Below are positions 1 through 6,421 of a stretch of 8,117 bases of DNA, piece after piece. Position numbers and translations under genes: made by a program. A model generated the notes under the pieces. It was given only the letters and a program-made list of their open reading frames with translations. It was not told the origin of the DNA and did not search any database. Origin of the DNA: Nitrososphaerota archaeon (GTDB lineage Archaea; Thermoproteota; Nitrososphaeria; Nitrososphaerales; UBA183); the NCBI GenBank assembly GCA_027886865.1, contig JAPCJR010000017.1, forward strand, positions 37,992 through 46,108, given 5' to 3'. Position 1 is the first letter of the stretch. The number at the start of each line of letters is the position of its first letter.

Positions 1-974
1 GGCACGAACCGCATCCTGTCGCCTATCTTGAGCTTCTTCGCCTCTCCCGTGAGACGCAGCCAGCCGTGCTCCTCTGAGAAGTGCTCCATCACCGAACCCT
101 CCCTCGCGAAAGACTTGGGGAACAGGCCGGTGTCAAAGTTGAACGCCTTGGAACCTGCGTCGACCACCGCCCTGTCTTCGGCCGGCTTGCTCATCACCGT
201 GGCCACCAGCGTGAGCGCCACGTCGTCCCAGGTGGCGACTCCCCTGTCCACAAGGACGTGGTCGTTGAAGACGTACATGCCGGGCTGGACTTCGGTCACG
301 TCCGGGTGCTTCGCGTTGTTCCAGGTGCTCACCGACGACCCCACGCTCACCACCTCCACGTCGAGCCCCTTCTTCTTGATCCCCTTCTTGGCGGTCGCGA
401 TGCCCTTCATGGCATCCGCCGAGGCTTTCACCTGTTCCTTCTTCGTCTTGTTGCTGATGACGTGGCCTTCGTAGCCCATGAGGCCCTTGAAGACCAGGTT
501 CTTCTCCCTGTATACCTGCTGAGCCAGTGCAGCCGCATCCTCCGGCCTCGCGCCGCACCTGCCCATCCCGACGTCGACGTCGATGTAGACGTCAACCTCA
601 GTCCCCACGTCCCTGAATATCTTCCCCGTGAGCTTCGCGACCTCCATGTCGTCCACGGCGACCCCAACGTGCGCTTTCTCGGCGACCCGCGCGAGCCTCT
701 CTATCTTCGACGGGACGACGACCTCGTTGGTCAGGAAGATGTCCCTTATCCCGTTGTCAACGAAGACTTCGACCTCGCTCACCTTCTGCAGGCATACGCC
801 GGTGGACCCCGCCGCGAGCTGCATCTTGGCTATCTCGGGCGACTTGTGCGTCTTGACGTGAGGACGCAGGCTCACGTCGTTCTCCCTCGTGAACTTCACC
901 ATCCTCTTGATGTTTCTCTCCATCCTGTCGAGGTCCACCACCAACGATGGAGTGTCGAGGTCGTCGAGCTGCAT
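1..974 (-). CDS. D-threonine aldolase / D-serine dehydratase-like PLP enzyme (3' end outside window)
   Basis: PLP-dependent fold-type III enzyme (alanine racemase-like barrel) that would act on D-3-hydroxy amino acids: aldol cleavage, as in D-threonine or D-3-hydroxyaspartate aldolase, or dehydration, as in eukaryotic-type D-serine dehydratase. I translated 324 codons from an ATG at 974. The N-terminus has the family signature LDTPSLVVDLD (residues 6-16). RPHVKTHK follows at 37-44, with K41 matching the PLP lysine (K59 of Alcaligenes D-threonine aldolase). LQKVSEVEVF (62-71) and DVDVGMGRCG are also typical. Late in the fragment come VVDAGSKAFNFD and EEHGWL. The reading stops just before the expected C-terminal metal motif (P-x-H-x-D/C-P-T), so aldolase and dehydratase cannot be separated here. 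The start fits a leaderless transcript because a TATA-like element is centred about 26 bp upstream. It is divergent from the aldo/keto reductase. Family assignment is firm; substrate is unknown. Confidence 0.9.
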   Translation of the reverse strand, partial: MQLDDLDTPSLVVDLDRMERNIKRMVKFTRENDVSLRPHVKTHKSPEIAKMQLAAGSTGVCLQKVSEVEVFVDNGIRDIFLTNEVVVPSKIERLARVAEKAHVGVAVDDMEVAKLTGKIFRDVGTEVDVYIDVDVGMGRCGARPEDAAALAQQVYREKNLVFKGLMGYEGHVISNKTKKEQVKASADAMKGIATAKKGIKKKGLDVEVVSVGSSVSTWNNAKHPDVTEVQPGMYVFNDHVLVDRGVATWDDVALTLVATVMSKPAEDRAVVDAGSKAFNFDTGLFPKSFAREGSVMEHFSEEHGWLRLTGEAKKLKIGDRMRFV

Positions 975-995
975 GACAAAGGGAGGGTAGCGGAC

Positions 996-1015
996 GCTTA
1001 TTTGGCGTTTTGTTT
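996..1015 (-). promoter_or_regulatory. Archaeal promoter (BRE/TATA) of the D-threonine aldolase-like gene
   Basis: On the minus strand CAAAACGCC is followed directly by AAATAAG. The centre of AAATAA (998-1003) is 26-27 bp upstream of the ATG at 974, the usual archaeal TATA-to-start-site distance, so transcription would begin at or next to the start codon. No Shine-Dalgarno sequence is visible. The A-rich stretch before the TATA box would serve as BRE. Confidence 0.6.
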
Positions 1016-1022
1016 CGGCAAA

Positions 1023-1045
1023 TCGGGCGCCATCTTCGGGCGCCA
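1023..1045. repeat. 10-bp direct repeat in divergent promoter, candidate operator
   Basis: TCGGGCGCCA occurs at 1023-1032 and again at 1036-1045, a 13-bp period. Each copy holds the palindromic hexamer GGCGCC (1026-1031 and 1039-1044), so the pair could also fold as a 6-bp stem with a 7-nt loop. It lies between the two opposed TATA boxes (998-1003 and 1071-1078), where a regulator could control both genes. The operator role is inferred from position and repetition only. Confidence 0.4.
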
Positions 1046-1063
1046 GGCCTCGTCAATCGCCTC

Positions 1064-1078
1064 ACAACGCTTTAGTAT
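1064..1078 (+). promoter_or_regulatory. Archaeal promoter (BRE/TATA) of the aldo/keto reductase gene
   Basis: ACAACGC (1064-1070) precedes TTTAGTAT (1071-1078). The TATA-like centre is 26-27 bp upstream of the TTG at 1101, supporting leaderless transcription from that codon. The match to the spacing of the opposite promoter strengthens both calls. Confidence 0.6.
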
Positions 1079-1100
1079 CTTGTGGCGGCGTGCTGGCCGT

Positions 1101-2132
1101 TTGAACTACGTCAGGTTCGGGCCGACCGGACTCCTCGTCTCCCAGCTGTGCATAGGCGCGTGGCACCTCCCGGGGAGCGGAGTCCAAGACCGCTTTGGCA
1201 TCGAAGAGGTGGACAAGGAGACCTTCACCAAGATCGTGAAGAAGGCGTACGACCTCGGCATCAACTTCATCGACGCCGCCAACCGGTATCACGGCCGGAT
1301 GTCGACCGCCGACGTGGACCACGTCGGCAACGCCGAGAAGATGCTCGGGCAGATACTGAAGGGATACGACAGGGAATCGCTGGTCGTCGCGACCAAGGTG
1401 AGGGGCCAGATGGCTTCGTGGACCAACGGGCAGGGCCTCTCCAGGAAGCACATCATGTGGCAGATCGGGGAGTCGCTTCGCCGCCTCGAACTTGACTACG
1501 TGGACCTCTACCAGATTCACTGGGAGGACGAACTGACACCGAAGACGGAGACGCTCAAGACGCTCAACAACCTGATCGACCGCGGATTCGTCCGCTACAT
1601 AGGGGAGAGCAACCACTCGCCCACCAACGCGATGGAGTTCATGGAGCTCGCGCAGCGCCTCGACCTTGAGGGCTTCGCCTCGATGCAGGAACCCTACAAC
1701 CTGCTGGAGCGGCGCGTTGAGACCTGGACGTTCCCGGTCGCGAAGAAGTACGGGATGGCCGTCATGGCCTACGTGCCCCTCGCTCAGGGCGTCCTGTCCG
1801 GCAAGTACCTCAGCGGCACCGAGAAGGGTAGCAGGGCGACCTACATCGCCAAGATGGCGGGGCAGTACCTGAACCCGGAGACCGCCTCCGCGATCAAGTC
1901 GCTCCTCGACATCGCCTCCGAGAAGGGGTGCACGCTCCCGCAGCTCGCGCTCGCATGGATGCTCCACAAGCAGGCGGAGCTGGGGCTGACGATCGTCCCG
2001 ATACTGGGCATAACGAAGATCAGCCACCTGGAAGACAACGTCGGGGCCTTGGATGTCAAGCTGAGCAGCACCGAGATGAAGAGGCTCGAAGACGTGGCTG
2101 CGACGGCGAAGATGGGACCGCAATCCTACTGA
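1101..2132 (+). CDS. Aldo/keto reductase
   Basis: Cytosolic (beta/alpha)8 NAD(P)H-dependent oxidoreductase of 343 residues that interconverts carbonyls and alcohols on aldehydes, ketoses or sugar lactols. The N-terminus RFGPTGLLVSQLCIGAW (5-21) is the typical first strand of AKRs related to the potassium-channel beta-subunit group. The catalytic tetrad is complete: D58 and Y63 in FIDAANRY, K99 in VVATK, H140 in LYQIH. The C-terminal cofactor region reads PILGITKISHLEDNVGAL. I chose TTG 1101 because it begins exactly at the conserved first strand and sits 26 bp after a TATA element. An in-frame TTG at 1080 and much longer upstream reading exist but run over the promoter and antisense to the neighbouring gene. 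It is followed after about 100 bp by a gene with its own promoter. Substrate is not predictable; context suggests a sugar or sugar-derived aldehyde. Confidence 0.93.
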   Translation: MNYVRFGPTGLLVSQLCIGAWHLPGSGVQDRFGIEEVDKETFTKIVKKAYDLGINFIDAANRYHGRMSTADVDHVGNAEKMLGQILKGYDRESLVVATKVRGQMASWTNGQGLSRKHIMWQIGESLRRLELDYVDLYQIHWEDELTPKTETLKTLNNLIDRGFVRYIGESNHSPTNAMEFMELAQRLDLEGFASMQEPYNLLERRVETWTFPVAKKYGMAVMAYVPLAQGVLSGKYLSGTEKGSRATYIAKMAGQYLNPETASAIKSLLDIASEKGCTLPQLALAWMLHKQAELGLTIVPILGITKISHLEDNVGALDVKLSSTEMKRLEDVAATAKMGPQSY

Positions 2133-2184
2133 GCGACCCGCCCATCCATCCACCGCCGCTCTACGGTCTGGTCGGGGTCCGGCA

Positions 2185-2200
2185 CCAAAACGGCTAATTA
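2185..2200 (+). promoter_or_regulatory. Archaeal promoter (BRE/TATA) of the TIM-barrel/dehydrogenase operon
   Basis: CCAAAACGGC is followed by TAATTA (2195-2200). The layout is nearly the same as in the 974 promoter (CAAAACGCC then AAATAA). It predicts a transcription start near 2224, a few bases before the TTG at 2230. The element overlaps the upstream in-frame ATG at 2200, which argues against that ATG as the start. Confidence 0.5.
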
Positions 2201-2229
2201 TGCTGGGGCCGCGATGGCCCGAGACTTTC

Positions 2230-3045
2230 TTGGAGCTTTCAATAAGCGAGAACGCCTGGTGGGGCACCGAAATCGACCGGGTCAAGGGCATCAAGGTCGC
2301 GAAGGATTGCGGCTTCGACTCATACTGTATCTTCACGACGGACCTCACACCGCAGCTCAAGAGAGAGATGAGAGAAGAGATGAGGCAGTTGAAGCTGCCC
2401 TGTTCTAACTTCACGGTCGTCGTCACGAGCCTGATAGACCTGAACGCCGACATCCGGAGGCTGACCATCGACTGGGCCAAGAAACAGGTGGACATCGGGT
2501 ACGATTTCGGGAGCGGCAAGATGATCCTAGTCCCGGGAGAGTACGTTTGGGAGGAGCAGGAGGTGGACCCTAAGATACAGTGGGGCTGGGCGGTTGAGGG
2601 GATAAGGGAGATCGCCGAGTACGCAAACGAGCTTGGTGTCGCTACTGGCTTGGAGTTCGAGACCCCGAAGCACAACATCATCAACTCGGTCGACTCGTTA
2701 AAGCGGATGCTGGACGATGTCGGCCGCGAGTACGTGCAGGGCAACGTAGACTTCGTCCACATGTATGTGGTCGGCGACGCGCCCGAGACGCTTCACAAGC
2801 TGAAGGGAAGGCTCTTGAACGTCCACTTCGCGGACTGCAAGGGACGAAAGCATGCGCACTACCCCCCGGGTTCGGGCGTGGTCCCCCTGAAGGACTATCT
2901 CTCGGCCCTCAACGAAATCGGCTATCATGGTGCGATCCAGATGGAGCTGGAGTGGTCGCCCGAACCCGCCAAGATCGTGGAATGGGTCAAGGATGGGCAC
3001 GACTCCACTGCGCTCATGATGAAGGAACTCGGGATGAGGGATTAG
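2230..3045 (+). CDS. Sugar phosphate isomerase/epimerase family protein (xylose isomerase-like TIM barrel)
   Basis: A 271-residue AP endonuclease 2/xylose isomerase-like barrel, a family that isomerises, epimerises or dehydrates keto-sugars and polyol derivatives using a divalent metal. Counting from TTG 2230, the likely metal ligands follow the ketose 3-epimerase pattern: E142 (GLEFE), D174 with H177 (NVDFVHM), H199 (NVHFADCKG), and E239 (IQMELEW). A PPGSGVVPLKDYLSALNEIGY stretch at about 212-232 resembles the G-x-G-x-(I/V)-x-(W/L) segment before the last strand. The start is a choice. ATG 2200 is in frame and would add ten residues, but it overlaps the TATA box. TTG 2230 starts at the first beta strand (ELSISENAW). 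The gene ends 18 bp before the dehydrogenase, so the two are probably co-transcribed and may act on successive intermediates. The true substrate is unknown. Confidence 0.85.
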   Translation: MELSISENAWWGTEIDRVKGIKVAKDCGFDSYCIFTTDLTPQLKREMREEMRQLKLPCSNFTVVVTSLIDLNADIRRLTIDWAKKQVDIGYDFGSGKMILVPGEYVWEEQEVDPKIQWGWAVEGIREIAEYANELGVATGLEFETPKHNIINSVDSLKRMLDDVGREYVQGNVDFVHMYVVGDAPETLHKLKGRLLNVHFADCKGRKHAHYPPGSGVVPLKDYLSALNEIGYHGAIQMELEWSPEPAKIVEWVKDGHDSTALMMKELGMRD

Positions 3046-3063
3046 GCACCCCGGTCGATTGAG

Positions 3064-4092
3064 TTGATAGTAGCAAATCTCTACGGACCGATGGACCTCA
3101 GAATCGAGGAGCTGCCCCACCCCCGACCGGGGAGCAAGCAGGTCCTCGTCAAGGTCAGGGCTTCGGGCATCTGCGGGTCCGATGTCAACAGCTACACCGG
3201 GAGGACGTACGAGGGGACGTTCCCCTACATCCCAGGCCACGAATGGTCCGGCGACGTCGAGGAGGTCGGCGACAAGGTGACCACCCTCAAGAGGGGAGAC
3301 AAGGTCGTCGGCGAGACGGTCGTAGGCTGCGGGATATGCGACAAGTGCAAAGCGGGCGTGAACCCAAACTTCTGCAGGAACCCCACCATCTACGGGTTCC
3401 AGACCAAGGCGCCGGGGGCCTTTGCACAGTATGTGCTGCGGGACGAGAGCAACCTCTCCAAGCTGCCTCCCTCCATCACGCACGACCAGGGGGCTCTCAT
3501 AGAACCTCTATCGGTGGCGTATCATGCGGTCTGGGGGATTGCGGGAGGCGTCCAGCCGACCGACACCGTCGTGATATTCGGCGCCGGTCCCGTGGGACTC
3601 TTCGCCCTGGCGGTGGTCAAAGGCTCGAGGGCGAGGGTGATCTCGGTCGACCCGATCGACATGAGGAGAGACCTCGCGCTGAAGCTCGGGGCGGACCACG
3701 TCATCGACCCGATCAAACAGGACGCGACCCAGGAGGTCCTGCGCCTCACTGGCGGCCACGGGGCCGACCTGGCCCTGGAGGCTTCGGGCAACGACGACGC
3801 TAGGTCGAGGCTCTTCGACGTCGTCGACGGTGCGGGCCGGGTCGTGATGATAGGCCAGACCCAGATGAAGAAGATACCCATCGAGATGGAGAAGCTAGTC
3901 GCAAAGGGGTTGACGGTAAGGGGGAATCAGGGCAGCCCCGGGATGTTCCCCCGCACGATCGATTTCCTCGAGCACAATCCGTCCGGGCTTACTGCGATGA
4001 TATCCCATCACTTCCCGTTGGGGAGCGCGAAGGAAGCCCTGGACTTGGCCAGTCAGCGTACTGGCAGCGTGAAGGTAATCCTGACAGACTAG
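3064..4092 (+). CDS. Zinc-dependent medium-chain alcohol/polyol dehydrogenase
   Basis: A 342-residue medium-chain dehydrogenase (GroES-like domain plus Rossmann domain) of the sorbitol/threonine dehydrogenase type. It oxidises a secondary alcohol with NAD. Catalytic zinc ligands are visible as C37 (GICGSD), H59-E60 (PGHEWSG) and E147 (IEPLSVAYHA). Four structural-zinc cysteines are at 89, 92, 95 and 104. The spacing between the last two is eight residues, where seven is usual. The dinucleotide-binding loop is GAGPVG (173-178), and D196 (ISVD) at the end of the second strand favours NAD over NADP. TTG 3064 fits the conserved start (MIVANLYGPMDLRIEELP). There is only a weak GGTCGA before it, and the gene sits 18 bp after the TIM-barrel gene, so it should share that transcript. 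Its stop codon overlaps the stop of the convergent M24 gene. A polyol, aldose or amino-alcohol substrate is possible. Confidence 0.93.
   Translation: MIVANLYGPMDLRIEELPHPRPGSKQVLVKVRASGICGSDVNSYTGRTYEGTFPYIPGHEWSGDVEEVGDKVTTLKRGDKVVGETVVGCGICDKCKAGVNPNFCRNPTIYGFQTKAPGAFAQYVLRDESNLSKLPPSITHDQGALIEPLSVAYHAVWGIAGGVQPTDTVVIFGAGPVGLFALAVVKGSRARVISVDPIDMRRDLALKLGADHVIDPIKQDATQEVLRLTGGHGADLALEASGNDDARSRLFDVVDGAGRVVMIGQTQMKKIPIEMEKLVAKGLTVRGNQGSPGMFPRTIDFLEHNPSGLTAMISHHFPLGSAKEALDLASQRTGSVKVILTD
4089..4092. other. Overlapping convergent stop codons on a CTAG palindrome
   Basis: The plus-strand dehydrogenase ends with TAG at 4090-4092 and the minus-strand M24 gene ends with TAG read from 4091 to 4089. 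Both stops lie in the single CTAG, so no intergenic space exists for separate terminators. Each transcript must run into the other gene. Confidence 0.9.
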
Positions 4093-5327
4093 CTGGGGCT
4101 CACGAATATCGAACGGTCCTTCTTGGTGGTCAGTTCGTCGAGCGAGCTCTTGCCGATGAGGAAGCTCCTCTCCACCTCGTAGGAACCTTCGCCGAACTCG
4201 TACAAGCTCGCCTCGAGGCTGATGACCATGCCCACCTCGAGCGGCATCTCCGTGCTCGTGCTGATGACCTGGTCCCTCAACGTGACGGGACGACCCTGCC
4301 CCATTATCGGGTATTCGCGCGGCTCCAGCCCTATCCCGTGTCCCTGATAGTCCACGTTGGGAATCCCCTTCTTCTCGTAGAGCGACCTGAACCTCTCCAT
4401 GACCTCGGATGGAGTATCCCCGGCCTGGACCGAGTCCGCCGCTTCGTCTATCGCATCCCACAGGTCCCTGTACCTCTTGACGACGTTCCGTCTCCGGTCG
4501 CCCACTAGCAGCGTCGTCCCCATGTCCCCGAAGTAGAGCTCGTACGTGCAACCACTGTCGACGATCGTGTACTCGCCGCGTCTTAGTCGATATCCCGGCG
4601 CGGCCGAGAGCCAGAGACCGTCGGGGGAATAGAAGTAGTGGTCGAAGACTGCCCCGTCCCTTGCGGCCTCGAGCATGTAGCTACGGGCTAGGTCCCCGAC
4701 GGGTACGCCGACCCCGGCGTTGGTCAGGCTGGCATAGAGCGCCCTCTCGTTGATCAGTGCCGCTTTTCTGAGCAGGGCGGCCTCGGAGTCGGTCTTGACC
4801 ATCCGAATCAGAGACAACAAGAGCGTCCCGTCCAGGAACTCGACATTGGGCAGCTCTCTGCGGAGCGCACCAAGGGTCTCGCGGCGCATCGGCCCCAGCT
4901 CGACCGCGACCTTACCGCTCGTCACCCTCTGCGCGCGCAGGGCGGCTACGATGGCCTCGACGGGCGTCGCCTTCTGCTCGTGGACCGCTCGACGGAAGTA
5001 GGCTTCGAAGGCGGGAGCCTCTCGTCTCTTCGGGAACTTCGGGGGAGCGACGCCGTAGCAACGGAGGCTGACGCCCTCGAGCTCCGAGGCGAAGAGAGAC
5101 GTGTATGAGTCGATGACGAGGACTGGGTCACCCGCCTCGCCCAGGACTGCGAACGCCTCCTTTCTGGCGCGGGGCGCGCCGAGCACGAGCACGTCCTCGG
5201 TGTACTTCTGGTACAGCCAGCAGTCGAATCCCGTCAGGTATGCGACGTTTGTCGGCGACGAGGCGAGGAGAGCCCTGACCCCGTGCCGTGCCATGTAGTC
5301 CCTGGCCCGGGCTGCGTTCGGGGCCAT
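4089..5327 (-). CDS. M24 (creatinase/aminopeptidase P fold) family protein with altered active site
   Basis: A 412-residue protein with an N-terminal creatinase-type domain (about 1-170; ASSPTNVAYLTGF near the start) and a C-terminal pita-bread domain. Annotation pipelines would call it Xaa-Pro dipeptidase. All five dinuclear-metal ligands are present: D257 (VDSG), D268 (FGDMGTT, 11 residues later as usual), H330 (GHGIG), E372 (ISLEAS) and E386 (YEVERSF). Two usual active-site histidines are not. No His lies between residues 231 and 256, where the one about 17 residues before the first metal Asp is expected. The second, normally seven residues after H330 in a GHGIGLEVHE-like motif, is R337 (LEPREYP). 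Metal binding is therefore likely, but ordinary Xaa-Pro peptidase chemistry is doubtful. It is second in a minus-strand operon, 10 bp after the F420 enzyme, with a weak AGGT upstream as possible ribosome site. The fold is sure; the function is open. Confidence 0.88.
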   Translation of the reverse strand: MAPNAARARDYMARHGVRALLASSPTNVAYLTGFDCWLYQKYTEDVLVLGAPRARKEAFAVLGEAGDPVLVIDSYTSLFASELEGVSLRCYGVAPPKFPKRREAPAFEAYFRRAVHEQKATPVEAIVAALRAQRVTSGKVAVELGPMRRETLGALRRELPNVEFLDGTLLLSLIRMVKTDSEAALLRKAALINERALYASLTNAGVGVPVGDLARSYMLEAARDGAVFDHYFYSPDGLWLSAAPGYRLRRGEYTIVDSGCTYELYFGDMGTTLLVGDRRRNVVKRYRDLWDAIDEAADSVQAGDTPSEVMERFRSLYEKKGIPNVDYQGHGIGLEPREYPIMGQGRPVTLRDQVISTSTEMPLEVGMVISLEASLYEFGEGSYEVERSFLIGKSSLDELTTKKDRSIFVSPS

Positions 5328-5337
5328 TTGCCGCTAC

Positions 5338-6318
5338 CTAGAACACGGAGAGGACGTTATCGGCCACTGCCTTGATCTCCTTCTTCACCGGCGCGCTGAA
5401 GAGGATTATCTCATCGGCGCCTATCTGCGTGTAGATGTCCAGCGTCTTGACCAGGTCGCCCCAGTTCTTGCAGAAGTGGATGCGCTGCTTGATCCGCTCC
5501 TCGGTCAGGGTCTTGGCCGCGTTCTCGAGGGCGATGGGCGTCCTGATGTCGACCGCCTTGTCCACCATCGGGGTCATCTCGTACCGCTTCTTGAGGGCCT
5601 GCGCAGGAGTCTCGAATGAAAAGTCTACGTGGACCAGGAGCTTCCCGCCCTTCTTCTTCGCTTCCTTCTGCCCGCGCTTGAACTCCGGAAGGAGCACGTC
5701 TGTGATGTCCTCCGCGCTCTTACCGGGGCTGAGGGTCACGAGGTGGTCGCCGTACCTCCCTGCGTGATAGGCCGCCTTCGGCCCGGTTGCGGAGAAGTAG
5801 ATGTCCAAGTGGGTCCGGGGCTTCGTGTAGAGAAGGTAGAACTCGGCCGAGAAGTAATCCCCCTTGAACGCGAAGGGTTTGGGGGACGTCCAGAGCTTCT
5901 CCATGAGCGTGATTCCCTCGCATAGCCGCGCCATCCTCTCCTTCCAATCGGGCCATCTGTCGTTCCAGAAGGGGACCTCGTTGACCGCCTCGCCGCTGCC
6001 TACGCTTACCAGAAACCTCCCCGGGTACATGTTGTCCAGCGTGGCCGCTGCCTGCGCCACGATCGCCGGGTGGTACCTCGCTCCGATGGGAGTGGTGACC
6101 AGGGGCCCGAGCTCGACCTTCTTCGTCCGTTCGAGGGCGGATGCCATTACGGACCAGACGAACGACGACCTGTCGCTCGTGTGGAACCACGGCATGAAGT
6201 GGTCGCCGAACCAGAGCCGTTTGAAACCGAGCTCCTCCCCGTAGACCGTAGCTTCGACAAAGTCTCGCGGGTCGTAGTAGTTCTCGCCTATGTCAAGGGA
6301 TATCAGTGGCTTCGCCAT
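5338..6318 (-). CDS. LLM-class, F420-dependent glucose-6-phosphate dehydrogenase-like oxidoreductase
   Basis: A bacterial luciferase-like (beta/alpha)8 enzyme of 326 residues expected to use the deazaflavin F420 to oxidise a hydroxyl or hemiacetal. From ATG 6318, D39, H40 and W44 (GDHFMPW) fall at the same numbers as the catalytic residues of Mycobacterium F420-dependent glucose-6-phosphate dehydrogenase. The SGEAVNE motif (E110) matches its TGEALNE. ERTKKVELG, YHPAIVAQAAATL and NMYPGR are also close matches. Of the three phosphate-binding residues, by my remembered alignment K254 and R279 are kept but the third lysine is a valine (VHVDF region), so glucose 6-phosphate may not be the substrate. 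F420-dependent alcohol dehydrogenases are an alternative. A GTG at 6324 would add two residues; ATG 6318 suits the family and the TATA spacing better. It is first in the operon with M24 and divergent from the IolE-like gene. Confidence 0.87.
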   Translation of the reverse strand: MAKPLISLDIGENYYDPRDFVEATVYGEELGFKRLWFGDHFMPWFHTSDRSSFVWSVMASALERTKKVELGPLVTTPIGARYHPAIVAQAAATLDNMYPGRFLVSVGSGEAVNEVPFWNDRWPDWKERMARLCEGITLMEKLWTSPKPFAFKGDYFSAEFYLLYTKPRTHLDIYFSATGPKAAYHAGRYGDHLVTLSPGKSAEDITDVLLPEFKRGQKEAKKKGGKLLVHVDFSFETPAQALKKRYEMTPMVDKAVDIRTPIALENAAKTLTEERIKQRIHFCKNWGDLVKTLDIYTQIGADEIILFSAPVKKEIKAVADNVLSVF

Positions 6319-6343
6319 GGGCACCCAGTCAAGAGCCGGCCGG

Positions 6344-6350
6344 CTTTAAG
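6344..6350 (-). promoter_or_regulatory. TATA-like element of the F420 enzyme/M24 operon
   Basis: The minus strand reads CTTAAAG, centred about 29 bp from ATG 6318. This predicts a 5' leader of only two or three bases. It is the only AT-rich patch upstream in otherwise very GC-rich DNA. No A-rich BRE is seen next to it. Confidence 0.45.
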
Positions 6351-6351
6351 C

Positions 6352-6363
6352 GCGCCCGGGCGC
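6352..6363. repeat. 12-bp perfect palindrome in second divergent promoter, candidate operator
   Basis: GCGCCCGGGCGC reads the same on both strands. It sits between the minus-strand TATA-like element (6344-6350) and the plus-strand one (6381-6388). It contains CGGGCGC on each strand, the same heptamer found twice in the 1023-1045 direct repeat between the other divergent promoters. Regulator binding is inferred; GC-rich DNA makes chance a real alternative. Confidence 0.4.
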
Positions 6364-6380
6364 ACGGTTCTCCGTTCAGA

Positions 6381-6388
6381 ATATTAAT
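6381..6388 (+). promoter_or_regulatory. TATA element of the IolE-like gene
   Basis: ATATTAAT is a strong AT-rich element in GC-rich surroundings. It predicts a transcription start near 6411, leaving an 11-nt leader before ATG 6422. An in-frame GTG at 6398 would lie upstream of that start site and is therefore unlikely to be used. Confidence 0.55.
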
Positions 6389-6421
6389 CCCGAGGTTGTG
6401 CACCGTGCGAGAAGACGCGAA

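Noticed and set aside
81..1100. Open plus-strand frame running in phase into the aldo/keto reductase, which would make a 683-residue fusion protein
   Set aside because: It lies antisense to the well-supported D-threonine aldolase-like gene, is His/Arg/Leu/Val-rich without recognisable motifs, and crosses the promoter region. It is a GC-rich shadow frame.
2133..2184. Possible terminator or small RNA after the aldo/keto reductase
   Set aside because: The stretch is C-rich with CCATCCATCCA, but has no convincing stem or T-run.
2200..2229. ATG 2200 as start of the TIM-barrel protein
   Set aside because: The codon overlaps the TATA element and the extra ten residues precede the natural first strand. 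It is kept only as an alternative.
1062..2762. Long minus-strand open frame of 566 codons
   Set aside because: It is antisense to the aldo/keto reductase and the TIM-barrel gene, both with intact catalytic motifs. Its own translation has no family resemblance.
2698..3483. Minus-strand open frame of 261 codons
   Set aside because: Mirror of the TIM-barrel and dehydrogenase genes; no motif and low-complexity composition typical of a complement frame.
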